Shown piece after piece: positions 37,201-47,600 of a stretch of DNA of 64,000 bases. The notes under the pieces are model-generated. The model ran no database searches. It saw only the letters and a list, made by a program, of their open reading frames with translations, and was not told the origin of the DNA. Location: assembly GCA_903813345.2 (NCBI GenBank), contig CAIIXF020000005.1, forward strand, positions 2,046,001-2,110,000, written 5' to 3'. The stretch comes from Owenia fusiformis (Eukaryota > Annelida > Polychaeta > Sabellida > Oweniidae). Position 1 is the stretch's first letter, and each line of letters opens with the position of its first letter. The position numbers were made by a program, and so were the translations under genes.

Positions 37201-39459
37201 AATTTTTGATGGAAGTTGCATTTGGCTCCCTTAGTTAATGGCCACGATTCCATCTCGCATGAGAGAGCTACCAAACGCAAAGTAAACAGTGATATATTCC
37301 AAATGAGATATTTCTCCTGTGCCATGGCATAGTAAGGGTAGAGAGCGACGGGGGCGAAAGCATCCCCTCCCCTAACTGTATATATCGACCCATTAGATAG
37401 AATAAGAAAAGAGCTTTAAAATGTTTTTTAATTGAAGCTTGTAGGACAATTTTGATGGAAGTTGAATCAATTTTTGTCTAAATAAATTATGGCTCACTAC
37501 AAGTTAATGCCTGTACGATTCCATACTGCAAAAGAAGCACTATGCCTCCCCCCCTCAAAAGAAAAAAGTAGGTCCTGCCGGGATTCGAACTCGGGACCGA
37601 GTGTGTTTGAGTCGTGCTCCCTAACCACTAGGCTACCAGTGATGAGGTTATTGCTAAAGTAAAAGTAGAGCATTTATTTATGAAATTGTCGGCTCTCTAG
37701 CAAAAACACATAGCAGCCACTTGCGTACCGACAATTGTCGGTTCTCTATCTGGCACTACTAGGTGACGATAAAGTGCCGACAATTGTCGGTACCCCGGCA
37801 AATACCCCTGGACAGTCTCCAGTACCGACAATTGTCGGTCCTGGAGCCACTCCGAATAATTTTTTGTTTTACATGATTTCTTTATTGAAATGTTAAATTT
37901 AACACATTGTTTCATCAATATGGTGATATATATTGTAAAGATTCTAACAATGCCTCAGATTTTCACCTGATGCCAAGGGTTTGTCAGGGAATGCCCGATG
38001 ACTGAGATTAGATCAAAATGTTTGAAGTTTCACAGGAATCTCATAAAAAATATTTTTGGGGCAGTTTCAGAAAGGGCTGCATCCCCCCTTCCCCTTCTGA
38101 CATCCATGAAAAAGGTAAGTATTGTTCAAGGGCAGTAAGTGCACCCCCCCTTTAACAATTCGAATATACACCACAGAATATAAGAGGGAGGGGTGACCAA
38201 TACTCCCCGTGGTATTGTGTCAGACTCCAATGTCTCAGGGAAGAAGCAGATGATGTTTTCCCCTGGACAACCGAAAAGACAGAAGAGACTGTCTTGGCAC
38301 TGGTGAATTAAACTGAAGTTTTGACTTACATCAGATCTCATAACCAAAGGGCCTAAATCTCATAGGGATCATCTAAAAAATGAAGGCCTGTGCCATGGGA
38401 GATAAGTAAACCTTTCAAAAAGAAAACTTAGTGTCTAAGCATTCAAATAAGCAATACACTTAGTGTAAAATGACCTATGATTTCTTAGCTCACACCACTA
38501 GGGGTAAATATCACAGGCTAGTATCGAAAGATTTGTCCGCTGTGACGGAGCATGCTATTTTTCATAAAAACACTAAGAATGCTTCACGATTTATTTTTTA
38601 ACTCATATGTTTCGTTATATCAAAGATACTTACTTACTCCATGCAATGGATATATCATTTGCGTGTAACCTTCATTTCTGTTTGAAGTCCAATAACGCTA
38701 GGAGTAAAATCTATTGAAAACGGCGCCAGAGTATCAAACTCTAAAATATACCATTTCTTTGTTTAACTTTTTAATGGCATGATATAGTGGCACGATAATA
38801 TTAACATATGTTTTCAGCATAACTCTGAATGTATTAATGAGATATTAATGCATTGGGTCTTTTTAATTTTTTTATAAAAAATAATATTAATATTTTTTGT
38901 CCGCTGTGACGGAGCATTTTCACCATTCACATTTGCAACTGCTCCGTCACAGCGGACAAAAAAATTGAACATTATTTTTTATAAAAGAATTAAAAAGACC
39001 AAATACATCAACATCTCATTTATACCTTCATAGTTATGCTGAAACCATGTGTAAATATTATCGTGTCACTATATCGTGCCATTAGAAAGTTAAACAAGAA
39101 ATGGTAGATTTTGAAGTTTGATACTCCGGCGCCATTTTCAATAGCTTTTCTTCCCAGCGTAATTGGACTTCAAACAGAAGTGAAAGTTACCCGCAAATGA
39201 TATATCCATTGCATGGAGTAAGTGTAAGTAATTTTGTATGGTATAACGAAAGATATGAGTTAAAAATAAATCGTAAAGTATTCGTAGTGTTTTTATGAAA
39301 AATAGCATGCTCCGTCACAGCGGACAAATATTTCGATACCAGCCTGTGAATATGGTGAAATACTTGTTGAATGCTGGATGAATGAATCATTTTTTTTTTC
39401 AAAAATAATTTTTTGCGTCGCAGAATCTCACCCTTCGTTTTCTTCTTCCCTCTCGGCAT
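25257..39459 (-). CDS. IFRD1: Interferon-related developmental regulator (IFRD1/2), 440 aa, twelve coding exons
   Basis: Exons in transcript order: 39459-39432, 32092-31976, 30941-30827, 30640-30560, 29489-29288, 28909-28859, 28409-28231, 28038-27930, 27426-27292, 26760-26632, 26463-26374, 25343-25257 (1323 nt, all phases agree). IFRD proteins are ARM-like regulators linked to transcription control and to ribosome dormancy. Seen here: basic start MPRGKKKTK; RRMTVTDAIARCLKKGK; the LRIEAGEAIALLFELARDE block; DRRKQRSSFRDVLRTVE; SVKFGRECLEIYSWVRKKQY; and the conserved tail LYNAAAFKARTKTRLKNRDK. Length fits human IFRD1 (451) and IFRD2 (442); I cannot tell which, and it may predate the split. Intron 1 (7.3 kb) is full of transposons. 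Intron 2 begins, and intron 11 ends, in minisatellites made of their own splice sites. Divergent from the HEXIM-like gene. Confidence 0.94.
25344..26160. repeat. 64-bp minisatellite built from the IFRD exon 12 splice acceptor
   Basis: Thirteen units including the authentic junction. On the gene strand each reads TTTGATTTCACTTTCAG then ACTTTATACAATCTTTGATG and a 30-nt remainder containing CCTTGACC. The first 12 nt after the AG match the true exon 12. Units of 64, 63 and 64 bp form a 191-bp trimer repeated three times, which also produces three identical 62-codon shadow frames. It occupies most of intron 11. Confidence 0.95.
28769..28815. repeat. Microsatellite (ATTGT)n
   Basis: About nine uninterrupted copies of ATTGT in IFRD intron 6, some 45 bp beyond the exon 6 donor. 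Confidence 0.95.
30408..30493. repeat. Short 'TGTCACCAC' element, copy 2
   Basis: Begins AATGTCACCTCCTGCCA and ends ACTGGTGGTGACAT; in IFRD intron 4. Same family as 17085. Confidence 0.6.
31497..31980. repeat. 35-bp minisatellite built from the IFRD exon 2 splice donor
   Basis: About fourteen units. On the gene strand each reads CTAGAGG then GTAAGTTATATTC followed by TCCACTCACTTGAAA. The last seven bases of exon 2 plus its donor are the first unit. Twelve units keep a perfect AGGGTAAGT-type donor (one as AGGGGTAAGT), one has GGTAAATT, and one has lost it by a small deletion. Confidence 0.95.
32180..33545. mobile_element. Interspersed element with an internal array of about 160-bp units and a GGAC microsatellite
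   Basis: Six to seven units carry AAAATGGCGGCCATTTT, CTACCAAAAGTGTCATA, CCAAATATGAACAAAATCGC and TCCACTACTTTTCGAGTTAT. They are followed by GGACGGACGGACGGACGTAC (33448-33506) and the end motif CCGAACTTCGTTCGATGGGA. It lies in IFRD intron 1. Related sequence is at 21925-22790 and 63765-64000. No coding capacity was seen. Confidence 0.75.
33658..33906. mobile_element. 249-bp Mutator-type MITE with 9-bp target duplication
   Basis: The ends are CATCCTCC and GGAGGATG. Inner inverted parts are CCCCCTGCTATAA and TTATAGCAGGGGG. GTCGTGAAC flanks both sides (33649-33657, 33907-33915). A 9-bp duplication is characteristic of MULE elements. Confidence 0.85.
34159..35915. mobile_element. Composite foldback element
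   Basis: The outer ends are inverted: CTATCTGTTGCAAGACTTAT on the left mirrors TAAGTCTTGCAATAGATAG on the right. Inside are alternating forward and inverted blocks of a short repeat, GGTAATGTTAAAGCCTGATA then TGACCGTGACAATG. A segment at about 34440-34800 recurs directly at 35411-35800 (offset about 975 bp). No gene was seen. It lies in IFRD intron 1. A foldback-type transposon that grew by internal duplication is inferred. Confidence 0.75.
36293..37851. mobile_element. Unclassified element Y: palindromic tags at both ends, tRNA-like sequence inside
   Basis: At the left, GGCTAGAGTACCGACAAT and CTAGAGGACCGACAAAT occur. At the right, four tags built on CCGACAATTGTCGG, some joined to TAGAGAGCC or CCTGGAG, appear between 37683 and 37851. 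The interior has three loose direct copies of a segment with GATATTTCTCCTG and ACCCATTAGATAGAA (near 36630 and 37300-37400), and a tRNA-like sequence. No protein was recognised. It resembles element X at 48088 in plan. It lies in IFRD intron 1. Confidence 0.55.
37565..37645 (-). other. tRNA-like sequence in element Y
   Basis: On the minus strand an A-box-like GGTAGCCTAGTGGTTAGGGA is followed about 30 nt later by a B-box-like GAGTTCGAATCCC and then a TTTTTT Pol III stop. An anticodon-like arm can be drawn, but position 33 is not U and no acceptor stem pairs. It is a tRNA-derived relic or Pol III promoter rather than a working tRNA gene. Confidence 0.55.
38512..39348. mobile_element. Palindromic MITE with 5-bp target duplication (AATAT)
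   Basis: The ends are CACAGGCTAGTATCG and CGATACCAGCCTGTG, with AATAT at 38507-38511 and 39349-39353. The two arms of about 410 bp mirror each other around about 38930. TTGTCCGCTGTGACGGAGCA lies near each end and on both sides of the centre. It is related to the copy at 19249. It sits about 85 bp inside IFRD intron 1. Confidence 0.9.
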
Positions 39460-40311
39460 TTTATCCTATTTTCAACTTCCTAAAGACTCTGCTATATCAA
39501 ATAAATGTTTATATTTCCTTATAGTCCTTTCTGTGAATGAAAATATGGTATATTTTGATAAAGAATGTGATCGGTCGTCATTCATGTTCAACTTCGTGAG
39601 AGAACGTGAGTTCGAACTTTTCCTGATTCTCAAAAGTCCGGTTGAAGAAATCGACAATTTTTACAATACAAAAATACCCGCGAAATTCAAATTTTAGGTA
39701 GATGGTAAATTATTTTTGAGTATATTAATTTCGAAATAAGAGGAACTAGATCTTTTAGAGCCTAAAATTGTCACGTCAATGAAATGATAGTATAAACAGA
39801 AAATTTTATACCCAAAATATAACTAATAAAGAAAATTCTACAAGAATGAGGCATGTTTACGAAAGCAGCTGTACCAGCCATTGAATAAATGGTGACTCTG
39901 TATGATAGAATTCTAAAAATAGGTTGGCACGTGATTGAATACGCTGATTTGATTGGTTAGACGTCAAAGAAACGTCTCGATTTCGCAATTCTGTAGAGAA
40001 ACGTAGCAACCTCGTCATATTGAGTTCAGAACGAAAGAGTGAGGACGGGAAGAATACTAACCAGTTTGAAGCCATAATCTTTGATTATTTGGAGTTAAAT
40101 CTTTTATTGAAGTATTAAATCGAAAAGAGGATATACAGGTCTTCAATTTGAGACATTTTACGGCCAGATTAAGGAATATTTGACCGAATTTAGGCTAGAA
40201 CTGTTATCAACTGACTGAATTTTTGGTGGGAAAAACATTATTGATTTTTTGTGGGAGGACTGCATACAAATTAGTGCAACGCCTACAATTATTGTTTCGA
40301 CGCATTGTGGT
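39460..40311. promoter_or_regulatory. Shared divergent promoter region, IFRD / HEXIM
   Basis: The 852 bp between divergent start codons contain an E-box CACGTG (39928-39933), a CCAAT box in reverse (GATTGGT, about 39951) and a CRE-like GACGTCA (39960-39966), all close together near the middle. No repeats were recognised. The cluster suits a two-way promoter; start sites are inferred only. Confidence 0.5.
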
Positions 40312-41064
40312 ATGCAATTACCAAGTATCTTCATGGACAATATGGAAACTATGGAAGGTATAAATATTGAAATGAAATCTCACAGGAGGAGAAGGCGAGG
40401 AAAGGGCAAGAAACTGAAGAAAAAGTTGATGAAGAAAATGAAATCCTTTGTTGAAAGTCAGAGTGAAACAGAATCAGAGAATGAACTAGAATATCGTGAA
40501 AAAAGAGACTTTAGAGTTAACTCAGGACCTTACAACTACAATCCCAAAGCTCCTATGAACTCAACCCAGTATATAATGGACGATCATGATAATAATCACG
40601 AACTATACACAGATTTTGAAGTGTCTTCAATAAAACCTGTTGATATTGCAGTTGCGCCACACCCAGCAGACATACCTTATCATTCTCCTGCTTATGAAGA
40701 CATTAACTACGAATATGAATCGCCAGATGATGTTAGCGATTCATTTTCATTCATAGAGAAGGACTTTGAAGCCGCATTTCAAAGTGTGAGGGAAGATGAA
40801 CTCTGGGAAATGCCAAAAAATAAACTTGTGACTGGCTTCATCGATTTAGAAAATAAACTATTGCAATTAGAAAATAGATTAGAGTCATTGGAAAGAGAAC
40901 AGTTTGAAAAGGAATTTATGACATCAGATTCCGATTCAGACTCAAATCTCGATGAATCGTTTGAGGAAACTGTTCCTATCTCTACATTATTAGAGGAACT
41001 ACATCAGCTACAAAATGAAAACCAAAAATTAGAAGCTGAACATAACAGTCTAAAAGCTGTATAA
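40312..41064 (+). CDS. HEXIM1: HEXIM-like P-TEFb inhibitor, 250 aa, single exon as read
   Basis: HEXIM binds 7SK RNA through a basic arm and then holds Cyclin T/CDK9 inactive. Counting from the second Met (40333): basic arm SHRRRRRGKGKKLKKKLMKK at about 16-37; acidic/Ser stretch; PKAPMNSTQYIMDDHD at about 71-86, matching vertebrate APYNTTQFLMDDHD; acidic middle; then heptad-rich segments (FIDLENKLLQLENRLESLE and TLLEELHQLQNENQKLEAE) that form the Cyclin-T-binding coiled coil. The human protein has 359 aa. The inhibitory PYNT motif is PMNS here. The first in-frame Met is at 40312; the Met at 40333 is equally plausible. An alternative splice to an exon at 41503 is possible. I am confident of the family but not of 1:1 orthology. 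Confidence 0.85.
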   Translation: MQLPSIFMDNMETMEGINIEMKSHRRRRRGKGKKLKKKLMKKMKSFVESQSETESENELEYREKRDFRVNSGPYNYNPKAPMNSTQYIMDDHDNNHELYTDFEVSSIKPVDIAVAPHPADIPYHSPAYEDINYEYESPDDVSDSFSFIEKDFEAAFQSVREDELWEMPKNKLVTGFIDLENKLLQLENRLESLEREQFEKEFMTSDSDSDSNLDESFEETVPISTLLEELHQLQNENQKLEAEHNSLKAV

Positions 41065-41502
41065 TTTTATTCCAGGAATGATCGCTTTGCAGAAGTGACA
41101 AAATTCTACAATATGACCGACACAATTGCGCAACTAGACAAATCTACCGACAATATACACAGTTGTTACATGATGTATGTGTAACTTTTGTAACTCTGTT
41201 ACTCATTCTGTATTTAGTATTAAACTAAACTGTTATTGGTTCATCACAGCATTTCATTTTCTTATCGAAACTTTTATTTACCTATGTTGTATCATAAATC
41301 AAAGTCAATTAAAACATTATGAAAATGGCATTGACTGACTGACCTTGAAAGCCCATGCTAAGAACAAAGAGAAGATAACCTCAAATCCATAAAATACAAA
41401 AACAGTCACTATGTTGTAAAATGTAAATATTGATATTATATATGGACATATTCTGATATATATTTATTTACATACAACTAATGCTTCATACTTATATTCC
41501 AG

Positions 41503-41562
41503 GATGGTGTCTCGACAGTGCCACAGAACGCAACCGTTCAGGCAAAGAGACCCCTTGAATAA
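41503..41562 (+). other. Candidate alternative terminal exon of the HEXIM-like gene
   Basis: Follows the acceptor TTATATTCCAG and reads DGVSTVPQNATVQAKRPLE then stop, in the phase left by using GCT|GTATAA two codons before the HEXIM stop. A donor-like AAAAG|GTAATG follows. The HEXIM donor would be weak, so this is tentative. Confidence 0.3.
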
Positions 41563-43236
41563 ATAGCAAAAGGTAATGATGGTACTACTAATCCTCAGAC
41601 AGTATTGAATGTGTAATATATAATTTAACTACATTGTTTTGTAAATATGGAATACTGTAATATGGCCCACTGGTCATGGTTTGGCTAATTATAATGACAG
41701 GATGTCTCATGTTTTTCATTTTAGCCCGAGGTCTATGTTTATGTGATTTACATTTTATATAAAGTAATTAACTAGATGTGTGACATCTATTTATATGAAG
41801 TTAGTTACATAAAGATAGATCACGTCTAATTATTTTTTGCTTTAGGGAAATTATAGATTTCTTTGTATTATATAAAATCTGTTTAATTTTAAGCTGGGGC
41901 CATACAGCCATAAAAGGTTGCACTCGACTCTTCACCAAAGGGAGAATTCACACAGATGCGGCTAACTGTAAGAACTCAAAGCCATACATCAACATTGGCC
42001 ACCCCACATATGAAACCATAAAGCTACCTGATTACCAAGGTCAAATCAGCTGATCAGGTACATGCTGCGTGATCGATGTTTTGTGGTTTCTTCATCATAG
42101 ATACTGAATCAATAAACCTATTGAATCAGGAAATATTGTGAAAGGATCCATCTGATTATGTTTAACCATTTCCTTCATTTTTGTTTGCCTATACTTGTTA
42201 ATGATTACCCCCATGTCTTTATTCAATTTGTTCCTTTCTAGCTGACAGCTTTGTGCATTATGAATATTTTAAGAAATTTTAATATTTGTTTGAATATAAG
42301 AAACAAAAAAGGGTGAAATTGCAATTCTTTATTGTATTTCTGTGTAGCTATCATAAGTTTTATCTTTTTGATTTATATTTTCCGTAATGCCAGTTGCACC
42401 AGGAAGATCATAAACCAGAAAATGAGATGTATGTCTGGGTCAGCCTGTACACGCCCCAAGCTTGGTTCAGGTGTACCACAAGGCATTTATGGAAGGATAT
42501 ATATGTGTTAAAGCTTCCTGGTAAGCAGCTGGTAGGTTATGTATTGAATTGGTTGAGAAGTGTGAAATGGTTAATATTGTGAAAATAAAACTTTGTTAAA
42601 AAGGGAGGATCTTAATAACAGTACAATAGACAAGACATTTGTGATACAATAAACTGTAAAACTTTCTTTTTATTACGCATTACTAGAACAGAATTATAAA
42701 GTTATATACTATTGTTTGTTCTGACTATTTTGACTATTGTGAAATGTAGATTCTATTTTTTGTGAAAAACAAAAAAAAGACTATTGAACGAGTCTACTAT
42801 TACTCAATAAAGTCTGTCAGTGTTGAATGTTGATTCTTCAAATCTTGCTGCATATTTTTAGTCAGTTGTCAAAAGCTTCTCTTGTATAATAATAATTGAT
42901 AACTTCCATACATGATAGAAATAAAAATTACCATTGCATGTATGCATATTGTACAAAGTGAATAAAATAAGAATGAACTATTGTTTTAACAAATCAAATT
43001 GATGATGTTTTGTATTTTATTGGCAGTGTAGAGTTGAGCCAACTTGACAAAGAGCATTCCATTATATCCCCTTTCATACTACATTCAAGAATGCTTGAAT
43101 ACTTTCCCAGTGATAGTTCAAGGAATGTAGCAGGCTATGAATATATTGATGTATGAGAACAGTAATTTACTAATTAACATTCTTGGGTGGCCACCTCCCC
43201 TCAAAATGCAAGTTGGTAAAATTGTGGAATAGTTTT

Positions 43237-43330
43237 TATGTCACCACCACAAGCTGACAAGTGGTGACATATTGTAATAGTCTCCTTTTTGTGGATCCTG
43301 CTCAGTAGTTGCTGAATGTAACGAATGGTA
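43237..43330. repeat. Short 'TGTCACCAC' element, copy 3
   Basis: Begins TTATGTCACCACCACAAGC with GTGGTGACATATT soon after, and ends near AATGGTAGGTGGTG. Same family as 17085. Confidence 0.5.
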
Positions 43331-43352
43331 GGTGGTGAAAATTTACAAGTTA

Positions 43353-43770
43353 CCGGATTTTCTCGCATATATGCCCCCCTAAATTTAGGCCCATGGGCCA
43401 AAAATCGAATGTAGTACGCTTATACGCCCATAAAAAATGACTATTTATTGATTTTTTCAATAATTTCAAGAGTATTTTGTCACTGGCAGATCGTTCTGTC
43501 GTTACTTTGTTTCAACATTAAGGCCAAGGTTGTAGGTGACATTTCCTTTATAATTCTTACAAAACATGCAGTAGGACTACAACAGTAGGTACGGTAGTCT
43601 TTGAGGAAGATGGCTGATGTCCACACTCTTCTCACCTTTACGCCCACTGGGCCAAAAATCGAAAGTAGTACACTTATACGCCCATGGGCGAAAAATAAGA
43701 GGTAAAATAACAGACGAAATTACCCCTTCTTTCAGTTATACGCCCAGGGCTTATATGCGAGAAAATCCGT
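43353..43770. mobile_element. MITE with inverted ends and TA flanks
   Basis: The ends are CCGGATTTTCTCGCATATAT and TTATATGCGAGAAAATCCGT, with TA on both sides. Inside, a 40-bp segment (GGGCCAAAAATCGAA then CTTATACGCCCAT) is present twice in the same direction. It is probably mobilised by a Tc1/mariner-type enzyme. Confidence 0.75.
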
Positions 43771-44689
43771 TAATTTAATTGATGAATTATGGTATTTTGC
43801 GACATTTAAATGGGCCTGCTTGAGAAAAGTGTTTATCACAGATTCTATATTGGGCAGTTTGTTCAGTACTTTTGTGGATTCTCCTGTAGATGTTTAATTT
43901 GCCCGGATATTGAAGTAGTTCATCGATGCTGTAAGAAAATACCTTGCTACCAAATGAACTGTTACGGAGATATGTTAAGGATCCTGTTGTCAGTTGTTGT
44001 TGCTACCTAAATTCTATACTATATCTGCTACTTTAATTTTGATATTTCTAAACATAACTCTGGATGACTTTTGTTTACATTTTGCCTGTTTTATTACCAT
44101 AGACAATTATTAATTTATTCATTAAATTAGGCCTATATGAATTATTTTTTTGTAAATGTTAACATGTAATATTTTGACCCAAACTAATGTGATACTTACA
44201 ACTTCACAAAAATATTTCAAGGATTCTAGAAATGAAATGACAAATGGATCTTTTGCCAGAGAAACCAACAGGAATGAAAATCGGATCAATCATCAATCAA
44301 TCATTACAATATTTGGCAATGATTATGCACAATTGAGAGGTGAAGGACACAAAGGACATTACAATCCCAATCCAAGTTTACTCAACTTTAAATAATTGAA
44401 CAAACTGACAGCATTTTGACTACTTGAATATTTTGTGTAAACAATTGTTGACATGTTTATGGTAGAGTGACACTAGTTACAAACATAAACATACAATAAC
44501 AATTTATTCATAAAATATTTATGTTCCATGTATAAATGCCTCAAAACAAAGATTATTCATGACTGCATCAACTCGAAGGTTAGAGATGAGTGTATGAGTT
44601 GATTGCGTGTCATCCAGTCTTTGTCACAACTGAACGAAGTTATTGGTTGAAAATACAAGAGTTGATAAAGTAGTGTAATCAAGTCTTCA

Positions 44690-47600
44690 TCATGACTGTT
44701 GTAATATGCTGAAGGTTGAAGCTGCAAGAGTTGATTGTGTGTCATCCAGTCTTTGTCGAGATTCTCCCAATACTGACAGACATTCCTGGAAGCTTGTTGC
44801 TGCAGCCTGGCTCACTGACACTGGAATAACAGGAAATCTAAATATGTATATCATACCTGACACATTAAAGTGTACTATATGTACTATAATGTACATGTAT
44901 TCAAAGAAATACAAGCTACCAAAATGGCTCATAATGTTTTTAGGACTTTAGCAGGAGTGACTGGACAGCTGGAGGGAGACAGTTACTGAGCTTCAGCTTG
45001 TAGCATTTAGGTATTTGATGCTGGTCATTCTATTTACACAATCAACACTTACCAAGTTCTCCAACAGATGTTTTACTTTGACCTAGATTTGAAAATGTTG
45101 TTTCTGTGGCAGTATTTCTTGATATGATTGTTGAGTAGCTCTCTCGTATGTCACCAAGTCCTTGAAGAAGCTAGAAATATCGTTAAATATATTTAATATT
45201 CAGTCAACATCATTTTGGTTTTTTGTTGCCCGCTGCATTCATTTTATAAAGAGAGCTGCTGAATTATGGCATTCTTTAGCTCAGCAATAATGGGTTTATA
45301 TTGATTAATATGTGGACATGTTAATTTTATTGAATATTACATTAGAACAAACAAGGCAATCAGATGAAAAAATGTTACAACCTGGTCAGTTATTTTAAAT
45401 TGTTAAAAAAGTGTGACAATTTGTTTTAGACACCCACCATGTTATGATAAAAGTGTGGATATTAACAAAATAAATATCCAAAATAAAACATGATCACATT
45501 GATAGAATATTTTGTTTTGCCTTATAAATGAAGAGAAAACAGCTACATTGACCAAAGTGTTCTCTTCAGAAAAGACTGCTACATTCTGTATCAAAAAGTG
45601 ATTAATATCCAGGCTTCATTTAACACTGCACATGTATAATACTTTCTACTTAGCAATAGCAATTCAGATCAACATGCCATAAACATGTACGAAGATATAA
45701 TTTTGGATATTGTTCAACATATTTGTATTGATTATACATGTTATACAGTATTCCCCATCTTCAAACACATGAATATTCTCAATAATTTCTCACAGTTTTC
45801 AATTGAACCAATTGACTCATGAGTTTGTTTTAACAAATTCAGCTTAACTATTGTGCTCCATTCTAGTATTTACTTACTGCCGTAAATTTTTGTAACATGG
45901 AATGTACTCTTTTAAAAGCAGGTCCAAGCTGTGAGAGATTTGGGGGCGTTTTGTTACACCACTGTTTCATCTCATTTTCATAGCAGTAGGAGAAACTGGT
46001 TACCAGCTGAGAGAGTTCAGAGAGGACAATACGGAGAGTCTGGCAGACCTTAGACACTGTCCTGGGGTCATCTTGGGGATATGCATGCTGAAATAATAAT
46101 AGTAGAATACTCTTGAGACTTACTCTGAAATAATGACAGAAACATTCTCTCTTTACACGTACACGCAACAACATTTCTATTTACTCTTAGATACGGCTTA
46201 GATGCTTTTTACTCACAAGATGAAGAATGAACAACCTACCAGTTTTGTGATTTCATTTAATACTTCAGTCTGCCTAGCAATATCATCTACCAGCCTAGTA
46301 GACTCATCTAATAGTGCTTGGACATCTGGCAGTGGCCTGCAACAGTCAGAATGTACACAAACATAACATTGGAATGTCACCAACTGGTTGCAATTTGTAC
46401 CCTGGCTGTCAAACCAAACACCATTTCACAGGAAGATGCATTTGTATTAAAATTAATTGAATTTGAATACTTAATTATACTTTGATTCCTTCAAGTTCAA
46501 ATTGTTATAGAATAAAGAAATTTTGGCAAAATGACATTTTTGTGGCAGAGTTATTTGTAATCATTCGTAACTGTACAACCAGGCTGCTTGGATGCAATTC
46601 TAGGAATGTTTATCATTGCGTTCCAGTTACAAATTACAGTTTGTGGCCATATTGTATTTCTGCAGGTTCTATAAGGCATCAGACTATAAGTTGAACCTAA
46701 TCCATCAACCAGGTTTTTAAACTCATGTACTCAGTTTACATCTTTCACACCTCGTGTACTCAGTTTATATCTTGTCACACCACATGTACTCAGTTTACAT
46801 CGTGTCACACCACATGTACTCAGTTTACATCATTGTCACACCTCATGTACTCAGTTTACATCTTGTCACACCACATGTACTCAGTTTACATCTTGTCACA
46901 CCACATGTAATCAGTTTACATCTTGTCACACCACATGTACTCAGTTTACATATTGTTACACATATGTACTACATTTACATATTGGCACACTATATGCACT
47001 TACTTTATATCATGTGAAGATATTCCCTTAGCCTGCCACTGCCTGTGTACGAGTGTAGAGAGGTCATGGGGGAGGAGGGCCACTCTGCTGGAGAATACAT
47101 TGTCCAAGTCCTGTGTTGCGAGAGAATCGACATACCAGCAGTCCTTCTCAAACTGACTGTCTACCGACATAGCATCGCTGAAAGAGTTAATTGAAAATCA
47201 TGAGTACATGTATTATTAGAGTATTCTGAGTATTCCTATATTCCAAAATGTATGCGAGATATTAAGTTGCGGAATGTTGACAAGATTAGAAGGATACTGG
47301 ACAATGATGACATTTAGACTCTCTATGTGGCCACCTCAGCCACACAGGTTGACCTTGATTGGCCAAGATGTTAAAGCACATGTACTCATATTTAACAATA
47401 CATGTTCAATATTCCTCATATCACACTCTGGTTGATAAATACCCAGCCCAAATCATTCCTTCCACATTCCAAAATGTACCAATCATTAGTTCAAGAAATA
47501 TGAAACACAGTTCACCTTGATAGTTAAATAAAATAAGTTAATTTACCTGATTAGTCCAGGTGACATCATGGCTTGTTTAGAGGGGTTGTCAGCAGCATCT

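Larger units (their letters stand above)
41065..44689. other. HEXIM 3' UTR and intergenic DNA to HAUS7
   Basis: Contains a possible alternative HEXIM exon (41503-41562), a short element (43237-43330), a MITE (43353-43770) and otherwise unassigned AT-rich DNA. HEXIM and HAUS7 converge here. Confidence 0.45.

Noticed and set aside
39187-39459. 90-codon minus-strand frame taken as a whole gene
   Set aside because: Only its first 28 bases are coding (IFRD exon 1); the rest reads through the donor into intron 1 and the MITE.
40249-40311. Upstream start for the HEXIM frame
   Set aside because: The extra codons before 40312 lack an ATG; the frame merely remains open back to a stop at 40213.
46725-47156. 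Overlapping plus-strand frames rich in MYSVYILSHH
   Set aside because: Translation of the HAUS7 intron minisatellite.
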